From: Flavobacterium psychrophilum
GTDB lineage: Bacteria > Bacteroidota > Bacteroidia > Flavobacteriales > Flavobacteriaceae
DNA length: 64,000 bases
Direction of reading: 5' to 3'
NCBI GenBank assembly: GCA_945874225.1
Contig: CAMCFT010000010.1
Coordinates: 54,215 to 118,214 of the forward strand
Part shown: positions 41,831-51,700 of the stretch, piece by piece
Layout: each line of letters starts with the position of its first letter
Numbering within the stretch: the first letter of the stretch is position 1
Translations under genes and position numbers: made by a program
The notes under the pieces: model-generated
The model's input: the letters and a program-made list of their open reading frames with translations, nothing else
Told to the model about the DNA's origin: nothing
The model's database searches: none

Positions 41831-42949
41831 TTATTTAATTCTTTTTTTACGATTGGTTTCATAATCTTCGAAAATCATTTCGCCCAAACCTTTAAGACCT
41901 GTGTAGAACGCTTTTCCTTGGTTGGCTTCGGTAAAACGATTCACGAATTGCTGCAAATACGGATCTTTGGCAATCATAAAAGTCGTGATAGGAATGTGTA
42001 ATTTTCGGGCTTGTTGGGCTTCATTGTAGCATTTATCGACAATATATTCGTCGAGGCCGTTGCTGTTCATATAATAAGTACCGTCTTTTTCGCGAACGCA
42101 ACTCGGTTTACCGTCGGTAATCATAAAAATTTGTTTGTTGGTGTTGCGTTTTCTGCGCAATAAATCCATTGCTAGTTGCAAACCCGCAACGGTATTGGTG
42201 TGAAAAGGCCCCACTTTTAAATAGGGTAAATCCCGAATAGCGATTGTCCAAGCATCATTTCCAAAAACCAAAATATCTAAAGTATCTTTTGGATAGCGCG
42301 TCGTGATTAATTCGGCCAGCGCCATTGCGACTTTCTTGGCAGGTGTGATTCTATCTTCGCCATACAAAATCATACTGTGACTGATGTCAATCATCAAAAC
42401 CGTGCTCATTTGGGATTTGTATTGGGTTTCTTCGACTACCAAGTCATTTTCGGTAAGCATAAAATCGGCTACACCATTGTTGATTTGGGCGTTTCGCAGA
42501 CTTTCGGTCAAGGAAATTCGTTCGAGTCCATCACCGAAATGAAATTCGCGAAATTCTCCGGTATGTTCGTCGCCATTTCCGGTGTGTTTTGTTTTGTGGT
42601 TTCCGCTTCCGGAACGTTTTAAATTACCAAAAATGTTGTCTAAGGCTTGCTGCCGAATGGCTCGTTCTGTTTTGGCAGTAATGCCAATTCCTGAAGTTCC
42701 GTCGTCTTTGAGTTCTTCGCGGATATATCCTTTTTTCTTTAAATCTTCAATGAAATCATCAATTGTATAGTGTTCATCGGTAAGTTTGTATTCCTTGTCC
42801 AATTCCCGCAACCAATCAATAGCTTCATCAAAATCGCCCGAAGTATGCGTGATGAGCTCCTTAAAAATCGTAAAGAGTTTGTCAAACGGAGACTGGAATG
42901 GTGCTTCGTAGGTCTTGAAATAAAAGCCTTTTTTGATTGTGTTCTTCAT
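41831..42949 (-). CDS. VWA-domain protein, partner of the AAA ATPase
   Basis: A 372-residue cytoplasmic protein with a helical N-terminal half, a Gly/His-rich linker (GNHKTKHTGNGDEHTG) and a C-terminal von Willebrand A domain. The metal-binding MIDAS motif is intact: DISHS (Asp188, Ser190, Ser192) and ITDGKPS. It pairs with the ATPase at 40038-41504, as MoxR/BchI-type ATPases pair with VWA proteins. The gene is bracketed by 57-bp direct repeats and followed by a microsatellite. Confidence 0.88.
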   Translation of the reverse strand: MKNTIKKGFYFKTYEAPFQSPFDKLFTIFKELITHTSGDFDEAIDWLRELDKEYKLTDEHYTIDDFIEDLKKKGYIREELKDDGTSGIGITAKTERAIRQQALDNIFGNLKRSGSGNHKTKHTGNGDEHTGEFREFHFGDGLERISLTESLRNAQINNGVADFMLTENDLVVEETQYKSQMSTVLMIDISHSMILYGEDRITPAKKVAMALAELITTRYPKDTLDILVFGNDAWTIAIRDLPYLKVGPFHTNTVAGLQLAMDLLRRKRNTNKQIFMITDGKPSCVREKDGTYYMNSNGLDEYIVDKCYNEAQQARKLHIPITTFMIAKDPYLQQFVNRFTEANQGKAFYTGLKGLGEMIFEDYETNRKKRIK

Positions 42950-43172
42950 AGGTTTTAAAATTACACCATTTTAAAAAGAACAGAAGCCAAACATATATTA
43001 ATTTTTAGTTAAAAGCCTTTTGCTTTGCGTTGGGGGTTTTTGAAGTTCATAAAACGGTTCTCGATACCTACCTGTGACAGATAGACATTTTTTGTTCCGT
43101 TTCACTACACAAAAAAAATATCATTGACGTTTTTAATTAAAATATTGGATTACAAAGATTTATGACAACACA

Positions 43173-43229
43173 CCCCCAACCCCTCTCAAGAGGGGAGCAA
43201 GAAGTGCTATCCTTTATAATGGGTCATTT
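43173..43229. repeat. 57-bp direct repeat, copy 2
   Basis: Close match to 41685-41741 in the same orientation. The surrounding 42950-43482 stretch has no gene; it contains this repeat and the palindrome 43356-43437. Confidence 0.8.
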
Positions 43230-43355
43230 GATATTGGATTTTGTGAAAATTTCAAGCTCGAAATGAAGGGTTTAATAATTACACCCAAAGAGGCTATCAA
43301 AAGTACAAAATAAACTACCTCAGGGCATAGCTCCAGAGGTATTAGCGAAATAATA

Positions 43356-43437
43356 GCCACAGATTGCTTCGCCTGTTCGACCTTCGATCTCGGGTCAAAG
43401 ATTTTTGAAAATCTTTTTTAATCTGTGAATCTGTGGC
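43356..43437. repeat. GCCACAGATT...AATCTGTGGC palindrome with embedded REP
   Basis: Ends GCCACAGATT and AATCTGTGAATCTGTGGC pair. Between them lie the REP motif ATTGCTTCGCCTGTTCGA...CTCGGGTC and a AAAGATTTTT/AAAATCTTTT hairpin. Third member of this palindrome family in the window; followed by an A-run. Confidence 0.7.
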
Positions 43438-43482
43438 AAAAAAAAACCGAAGCAGAGCTTCAAGGAATTAAACCTAAAGAGA

Positions 43483-44616
43483 TTAAATTGGATACAGTCC
43501 GTTGGGCTTGGTTTGGGATTTCACAAAGTCGCTTACGGATACTCCTGTAAATTTCTTGAAATTTTTAGAGAAGGTAAATCGGGAGTTGAACAAACATTTT
43601 TCTCCTAAATAGGCCACGGTATAGTTTTCGAGATAGCCGTCCCTGATAAGGGATAAAGAATAACTCACCTTGACCAAGTTGCCAAAATCATTGATAGAAT
43701 AGTTACAATAATATTTGAATATCAATTCCAGATGGCTTTTGGGGATTTTTAATTCTTTGGCCAAAGTTTCAGCTGTCAAGGTGACTGTGGATATTAAGGG
43801 CACTGATTTTTGCAGGACCTGAATGTCCATCAGGATGGTGTCAATTCTTGCTTTAATGGCATTATAAATCATCAAGTCTTTGTCTTCTATCGCTTTCAAA
43901 GGCTTGGTATTCCAAATCAAGATGTCCTGGGGCGCGTTTTTCTGCAGGCTTTTCAATAAATTGTGTTCACCAAATATGATCATTGGATTTTTAAACATAT
44001 AAATCAATGCTGCTAGCCATAATAAAGACGAAATGCGATAAAAAACATTTAAATTTATTCTGGGTTTTGCGTCACTAAATAAAAAATAATTCGAATAGAG
44101 TACCAATAAAAAAGTGATGGCAGCCATTAACAGCGCCCAAGTTCTGATGGTTTTATAACTCCCTTTTTCGAACATCGAAAGCTTCTTCATTTGTATCAAT
44201 TCCTTTACCAGCATCAGAATGAAACCAAAATAGAAACAAGTAAAGATCAGATACACAACATAGCTAAGGGTATAATCCAATAACAGCATATCGATCAAAA
44301 CCAGCACCGTAGGTAAAATAAAATGCAACAACTCTTTTTGGATTTTGCCTTTTCCACGAATAAGCCTTCTGAAAAACAAGTAGTAGATGGGAACGATATA
44401 AAAGGCAAACGTTAGTCTTATTTTTAAGGGACTAAAGGTTGTAGTTGTGAATCCCAAGACTTCAATGGCATTTGTAAATCGCTGAAATCCTGCCACAAAT
44501 AAAATAACCAACAGGTAGCTATTTGTTTTGCGATTTGGCTTTGGATTAAACAGCATCAAGGCTACCACAAAGAGGCATAAGAAACCAACAAACAAGGAAA
44601 CGACGTTTAAAAACAT
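43483..44616 (-). CDS. Membrane-bound AraC-family transcriptional regulator
   Basis: A 377-residue protein with about seven hydrophobic helices (MFLNVVSLFVGFLCLFVVALMLF ... SSLLWLAALIYMF) and a C-terminal AraC-type helix-turn-helix pair (TLTAETLAKELKIPKSHLELIFKYYC ... YLGEKCLFNSRFTFSKNFKKFTGVSVSDF). The membrane part probably senses an envelope or extracellular signal and the cytosolic tail binds DNA. It diverges from the collar/giant-LamG cluster with 114 bases between the starts, so that cluster is the natural target. TGTGTCA direct repeats lie close to its own start. Confidence 0.88.
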   Translation of the reverse strand: MFLNVVSLFVGFLCLFVVALMLFNPKPNRKTNSYLLVILFVAGFQRFTNAIEVLGFTTTTFSPLKIRLTFAFYIVPIYYLFFRRLIRGKGKIQKELLHFILPTVLVLIDMLLLDYTLSYVVYLIFTCFYFGFILMLVKELIQMKKLSMFEKGSYKTIRTWALLMAAITFLLVLYSNYFLFSDAKPRINLNVFYRISSLLWLAALIYMFKNPMIIFGEHNLLKSLQKNAPQDILIWNTKPLKAIEDKDLMIYNAIKARIDTILMDIQVLQKSVPLISTVTLTAETLAKELKIPKSHLELIFKYYCNYSINDFGNLVKVSYSLSLIRDGYLENYTVAYLGEKCLFNSRFTFSKNFKKFTGVSVSDFVKSQTKPNGLYPI

Positions 44617-44648
44617 GTGTCAAATAGTCAAAATGTGTCACAAATATA
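44614..44648 (-). promoter_or_regulatory. Promoter and possible operator of the AraC-type gene
   Basis: On the minus strand a TATATTTG -7 box (44641-44648) is followed by two direct TGACACA repeats (TGTGTCA on the plus strand at 44616-44622 and 44634-44640, 18 bases apart). The repeats could be an autoregulatory site for the AraC protein. No strong promoter consensus was found facing the divergent gene; TTATTTG at about 44694-44700 is one base short. Confidence 0.5.
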
Positions 44649-44730
44649 GCATATTATAGTTAGTCTATTTTTATTTTCATGTGCTTCTGTAGTTATTTGC
44701 CGTAATAATGTAACCCATACGTGAAAAATC

Positions 44731-45657
44731 ATGAAAAAAATCTACCTTGTTTTAATCCTAGCTTTAGGATTCCTTTCGACTGTAAATGTAACTGCTCAAA
44801 CTAGCGTCACCTCATCAGGAATGTCTGTGCAAGGCATTGCGCGCGACATTAATAATGAAGCTTTGGCCAATATTGACCAATTGGATTTAAAATTTGAAGT
44901 TTACTATTTTGTAGGAGCTTCTACCACTCCAACCATCATTTTAACTGCTTTACCTACCGTAAAAACCGATAATTTCGGAGTTTTTTCTTATGTTTTGAGT
45001 ATAAACCAAGACCAATCCAATTTAATTAGCTCCCAATCGGCTTATTTGAGAGTAAGCTCAGTAACCGCAGGAAATGCTGTTTTTTCTGATGAAAAACTAC
45101 AGACAGTTCCATATGCTATTTTTGCGCAAAATGGCGTACCCACTGGTTCTATTATGCCTTATTTAGGAACTACAGCCCCAAATGGTTGGTTGCTTTGTGA
45201 TGGTACCGATATTCCTAGTGGCATTATTTACGATAAATTAAAAACTTTGTTGGCAGTCAATAAAACACCCGATCTTAGAGGTATGTTTTTGCGTGGAACA
45301 GGTTCTACGACATCAATTTATGCTACTAAAACAGGTCCTGCCTTAAAAGCGGTACAGAATGAAAGTACTTTAGCGCATTCACACTCAATAACTAGTCTAA
45401 CAGTAAGTAGAGAAGGTGACCATAATCATAGTGCTAATTCTCTAGATTATAATAGAGCGTTAAAATATGATGGTACCGGTACAGGACAAGGTTTTGACAA
45501 TAATACTGGTGGTGGTGTTGAACCAAACATTAGTAGTTCTAGGGCAATACCAACGGATGGAGGTCATCAACATTCTGCTTCAGGCTCCACAGAAAACTCA
45601 GGGGGGACAGAAATTCGTCCTATCAACTACGGTGTGAATTATATTATTAAAATATAA
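44731..45657 (+). CDS. Secreted phage-tail-collar domain protein
   Basis: A 308-residue protein with a signal peptide (cut near TAQ, residue 23), an N-terminal beta domain and a phage tail collar-like region starting at residue 138 (PTGSIMPYLGTTAPNGWLLCDGTDIP; DLRGMFLRGTGS). A His/Gly-rich segment and the tail-fibre-like end TEIRPINYGVNYIIKI follow. The collar fold is usually found in tail fibres, but the signal peptide and the neighbours point to a bacterial surface or extracellular protein rather than a prophage. It is the first gene of the cluster divergent from the AraC regulator, 56 bases before the giant gene. Confidence 0.85.
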   Translation: MKKIYLVLILALGFLSTVNVTAQTSVTSSGMSVQGIARDINNEALANIDQLDLKFEVYYFVGASTTPTIILTALPTVKTDNFGVFSYVLSINQDQSNLISSQSAYLRVSSVTAGNAVFSDEKLQTVPYAIFAQNGVPTGSIMPYLGTTAPNGWLLCDGTDIPSGIIYDKLKTLLAVNKTPDLRGMFLRGTGSTTSIYATKTGPALKAVQNESTLAHSHSITSLTVSREGDHNHSANSLDYNRALKYDGTGTGQGFDNNTGGGVEPNISSSRAIPTDGGHQHSASGSTENSGGTEIRPINYGVNYIIKI

Positions 45658-45713
45658 TCACCGATTCGATTTCTGGTTTGTTTCTCTTATTCTTTTAACA
45701 AAATCTTCCTACA

Positions 45714-48700
45714 ATGAAACATATTCTTGTATTGTGCCTCGTACTATTCAGTTACAGCACCCTGATTGCTCAAGAAAAATCGGGCGTAAAGTCTGCAATT
45801 GGAGCTGCGGCTTCCAAAAAAGACAATTTAGGAGTTACTGTATACAAACTTGTAAATGGAGTAAGCACCCCTTTCATCATATCCAGCGTGAGCATGCAAG
45901 TAGGAATGCCTTATATGGGTTTAACTAATGGGGCAAGTGCTGCTGCAGTTTCTACTCAAAATTATATCAAAGATTTAGGTTTTCCTTGGGGCATTCGCTA
46001 CCGCTACACTACGTTTTCGGAGGACGCCTTCACCGTTTCTAAAGGCTATTTCAGCGACAGGATAGAGATTAACTGGGATATTAAAAAGAATCAGGAAAAA
46101 ATCATCAGTATTACAGTTTATCGTACTGAGGATGTTACCAACGCCAAACCCAATTGGGGAAAACCGTTAAAAACTTTGGCTGGAGATGTGGGAACTTTTT
46201 CAGATACCAATGTAGAAGGCGGAAAATTATATCGTTATAAAATTTTTGCCAAAGGGGTTGAAGTTGATGGCGTAGAGATTATATATTCCAATTTTATTAC
46301 AGGGTTTGGCTATAGAAATCCAACAGGAGTAATTACCGGAAATATCAGTTACACGGGAGGCAATCCGGTAAAAGACGTATTGATTACCGCTAATCCAACA
46401 GGCAGCACCTTACGTTTTGGAAGTTCTTTAAAAGTGCCTTCTGGAGGTTATATTTCTGTCCCTAAATTAAATAAAAACCTAAAAGACGCTATTACTTTAC
46501 AGGCATGGGTAAAGCCAGAAAGTGCATTATCGTCATGGAATAGTCCATTAATTATCTACAAATTAGAAAATGATGCAAATGAGCCATTATATTATGAACT
46601 CCGCACTGGTATGCAAAATGAAAGATATATTCAAATGTATTTCGGAAATCAATATGTTGCTGTTTTTGGGTATTATCCAAGTGGCGAAATTGATAATAAA
46701 GGAGATGATATTTTAGTACCCATAGACAATATGAGCACTTCTTTCACCCATTTTAGTGTGGTGATAAGGGATAACAAACCTGTTGAATTTTATATTAATG
46801 GGCGATTAATTGATGCTGCTTACAGGGATAAAATGACTAGTATCCAAGCAAAAAACAGCTTGCCACCAGTAAGAGTAGACATTACTGGCGGACCTCTGAA
46901 ATTTAATACCTCCTCGACTGGACAAGCTCTAACATGGTCACGTTTAAAAATGGGTGGAAGAACCACCGCTTTTTTAGATGAGTTTAGGGTTTGGGAAACC
47001 GCCTTGACTCCGGCACAAATAAAACGAGATTTTCGCCGGTATTTGGGAGGAAATGAAGCTTATTTAAATACCTATATCAGAGCGAATGAAAAATCAGGAG
47101 ATTATGCTTATGATTTAGCGCATACTGGCTTTAACTTTCATGGCAATGATGCTAAATTAAGTCAGTCACCCATAGCTCCTACCTGGGCCAACAACGAAGA
47201 TAACGTCGATAATATCCCTACCAACAGCCAATTGGGGGTTTTGGGTGTTACCGACGAGTTTGGTAATTATGTGATATCATCCGTACCCTACAGCGGTAAT
47301 GGAGATTCTTTTACCATAGTGCCTTCGTTAGGAAAGCACGAATTCAATCCGAAACAGGAATTGGCTTTTTTAGGTGTGGGTTCTACCGTAGTCAATAATG
47401 TGGACTTTATCGATCAATCATCGTTTACTTTCAGAGGACTCGTGGTATATGATAGCAGGGGTGTTTTTCCACCGACTACAGATAAACCCATAACCGGAGA
47501 CATCAAGGAAAATGAAGCGTATAATGCCTATACCGTAGGTAATCTGAAATATCAAAAAGGAGAATATTGGTCTGGAATCAGTCCCACAACAGGTCTCCCT
47601 ATTTTGAACCGATATGCTGCAATACCAGTTCCGGGTGCTTATGTCAATATTGATAACGCTCCCGCAATTGATGCCAATAATGTTCCCATACAAACAGACA
47701 TCAACGGGCGATTTACAATTGAAGTTCCTATAGGACAACACGCTATCAGTGTAAGCAAAAGTTCGCATACTTTTGATTTTGACGGTAGATTCCCTGCCAA
47801 AACAAGTTCGGGTGTTGGTACAGAAACTATTATTACCAATACCTATCAAGACTTTTTTGAAGACCGTGACGAACCCATTACCTTTATTGACAATACCAAA
47901 GTGATTGTCGTGGGCCGTGTCGTAGGAGGAACTATCCAAGCCAACAAGACGATTGGTTTTGGAGATACCGGAACAAAAACCTATCCCGATAAAGGTGTTG
48001 TCAGCTCTGAACCATCAATTACTATTACCTCCCTCAATAATATTGGAAAGGCTAAAATAACACTAGGTCACCTGCCTACCGGAGCAAGCAGTATTACTAC
48101 CGAGTACAAGACGAAACTGGTTGAAACCAACATTGAAACAGGAGAATTCAGAATGAAGTTATTGCCTCTAAAATATACGCTGGACCTTAATGATCTGACC
48201 TTTAGCAGTACTATAGACCCTGGCAACAAAAAACTGCTGGCCGCTAACGTGGAGTACAATTTTACCGCCATAAAAGCACCGCAAACGCCAACCTTTGTTC
48301 AAGACAATACAACTATTACAGGAGAACCGTATCAAGAGGTTTTAAAGTTTACGTATATGGCACCTCCTATCTATACCGTATTAAGCCAAACTGCTGATAC
48401 CGAAATAAAGTTAAATAACATTACTTACACCTTCCCGTCCCTTTCTCCCTTTACGGCAGGTCTCGTTCCTGTTTACAGTCAATTTGGCAATTACAGCATT
48501 CAAATTCAGGGTCAGGAAAAGTATTATAATTATGATGCCAACATCAATAATCCTAAAGTTAGCACAGTTTCTGTGGAAGGAGGAACTATAGTTCCCACCA
48601 ATAATTTAGCGATGGAAAACAGCGAGAAGTTTGAGGTTTCCCCAACAGATCCAAGCCTATTAACCTACAGCTTTAAAGGAGGAACACCCAATACTGATGC

Positions 48701-51700
48701 TGTAGCCGGTTTTAAAAGAACCATCGATTTAAAATACCGATTCAATGGAATAGATAGTTCCATAAACAACTTATATAAAGAGGGAATTCTGCTGGGAGGC
48801 GTTGCCGATGGTACCCAAACCTTTGTTACGGCGGGTCCGGAATTACCTGATTTTGTGTTGCGAGATCCTCCGGGATCCGGCAGTTCAGCCACGATAGAAA
48901 AAGGATCTTCGTTTAGTTTTACCAAAGAAAATTCCTCTAGCGAGAATAATGGTAGCGAATTAAACGCGACCGTTTCGCTTGGATTCAAATTAAGTATTGG
49001 CGGCGGACTATTAGGACCCGTTATGCAAACCGAGGTCACGAATGATATTTCGACCGGGGTTACGATGGCACAATCGTCTTCGAACGGAAAAAGTGTAACC
49101 AATACCTATTCCTTCAATCAAACGATTGCCACGAGCGACGATCCAAGCTGGATAGGCAGCGATGCCGATTTGTATGTTGGAACTTCAGCCAATCAATTTT
49201 ATGGAACTTATGACCAATTAGCTTTATCAACGAGCAATTCCCCTAATGGGACTACTACTCCAACTGGAATTAACGTTAAAAATGGTACTACAGCAGCCGT
49301 ATTATACCCAAAAATTAACAAGGCAATGTACTTCAATGAAGCTCCAGAAAAAACATTGTTTGTCTATTCGCAACACAGCATTTTAAATGACCTTATTCCA
49401 AAGTATTTGGAAATTATCAGACAAATTGATGCCGGAACGCTTGTTGAAAACCAGAATGGGGTTCTTACAAAAAATGCCTACAATGCCTCAGTCAATCTAT
49501 GGAGAAAAATAATCCTGAACAATGAATTGGCAAAATACCAGGCACTTAACAACAAAGTCGCACTAAAAAATTCCTTAGATGCCCTAATAAAGAGTCTGAC
49601 AGATCCGGTAACCAATACTTTATCGGCTTCGGGCAGGCAACTTAAGGATTTATTGAATGCCACTTTTTATGAAAATATTTCTTTGGATGCCGGTGTCGGA
49701 GAATTTACAAAAAGCTACCAAATAGAGCGCCTAAGCTCGAATTCGTTAACGTATCAATTGCAAATTGATAGTTCTATTGCTGGAGCCTTTGGAGCAGCCT
49801 TTAATGAAACGGGTTTTGAAATGCAAACCAGTACCAGTAGCGGAAAGGGATCTGGAAGTTCTAGTGCGGACACTAACAATACGACCACCAACATTAGCTA
49901 TACGCTTAAAGATAATGATGCAGGAAATTTACTAAGTGTGGATGTCATCAACGCTTTTGATGGAAACGGCCCTATCTTTATCACTAAAGGAGGAGAAACT
50001 TCCTGCCCTTACGAAGGTGCGGAACTTTCCCATTTTTATAACCCTACCCATACCAATGCAACCAACACGTCCTTAGCGATCACCGATCTTACGGATGAAC
50101 AACGCATTCCGCTATCCGTAGCCACGATGGCTTTGGAGAAACCCGAAATAACAGTAACAGATGCTGACGTGTCCGGGATATTTGAAGGTCGAAATGCAGA
50201 GTTTGTACTTCAATTGCGAAATACCAGCACCATCAATAAAGATGCTACTTTTAAACTAGTAGTCGATCAAACGACTAATCCAGACAATGCTCAGATCAAC
50301 ATTGAACCTAATGGAACCCTCATTACTGTTCCGGCAGGAAAAACCGTGTTGTATACTATGACACTCAAAAAAATAAAACAAGACCAGTATAATTATCCAA
50401 ATATACGCGTGTTGCTGGAATCTACCTGTGACGGAAAAGCAGTAGATTCTGTAAAGGTATCGGCAAGCTTCGTGGCTGCCTGTTCTCCGGTAACCCTAAC
50501 GGCTCCTTCAAACAACTGGCTTATGAACAGGAATACAGGCTTAGACCCTGATTATGCAAAAAATAAAATTACAAAACCCCTAGTTGTCAAGTTGGCGGAT
50601 TTCAATACCAGTTTTGCCAGTTTTCAACAGATCAATTTAGAATACCGATTAAAAGGCACACCTAATTGGACTGGATTAATGACCTATTACAAAAACCAGA
50701 GTGATAGGGATATGGCTTACGCTGGCGGAGATCTAAAGGTAGCTTTTATTGCCACTGATCAATTAGAGTATCACTGGGATATTGCAGGACTAGAAATGGC
50801 TAATGGCAAATATGAACTTCGCGCCCGTACGAGTTGTAACAATCAAACCTCATATGAATCGGAAATTATAGAAGGTACAGTAGACCTCATCGCTCCCGTA
50901 CTCTTTGGTACGCCCACACCCAAAAACGGCATTTTAAATTTAGGGGACGATATCAGCTTGCGTTTCAGCGAACCCGTAAAGATTAATGGCACCGTGACAA
51001 ATTTTGAATTTAAAGTACAGAAAAACCAATTACCGGTAGATCACGAGGTTTCACTAGCTTTTGATGGCTCCAGTAATACAGCTAGTATAAACAAACCTGC
51101 CCTTACCACTGGTGACTTCAGTATCGAGTTTTGGCTAAAAAACTTAAGCCCGGCCGGAACCTCTACCCTATTCAACCAAAGTGGTGGTATCAAAGTAGAA
51201 TTGATTGATAATGTATTAAAATATACCATAGGCGGACAGAGCATTAGTGCAACAATCAGCAGCGATAAGACTTTCAATCATTATGCGCTTTCTTATGATG
51301 CCACTGCCGTTAAATTGAGTATTTTTGAAAATGACCGAGAGCTAACAGCGACGACAATCCCGTCTCCTACCACCACACTCAACTTCACGAATGAAAATCC
51401 AATTGTATTGGGTGGGAATACTTTCAAAGGAAACCTACACGATCTGCTTTTCTGGAAAAAATATATTTCAAGAGAAATGGCTGTTATCGATATGAATACT
51501 GCCTTCAATGGAAACGAACTGGGCCTTTTGGGCTATTGGCCAATGAACGAAGGAAATGGAATCGTAGCCAATGATCTAGCCCGATTCAAGAATCTTGTCC
51601 TAAGCAACGTCAATTGGGATATTTTCCCCAAAGGGACTTCCTACGATTTTGACGGTAGCAATTATCTGGAACTAAACAATGTTTCCAAGGTAAATATTAC

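Noticed and set aside
44731..45657. Prophage remnant because of the tail-collar domain
   Set aside because: It has a signal peptide and sits in a surface cluster without any other phage gene.
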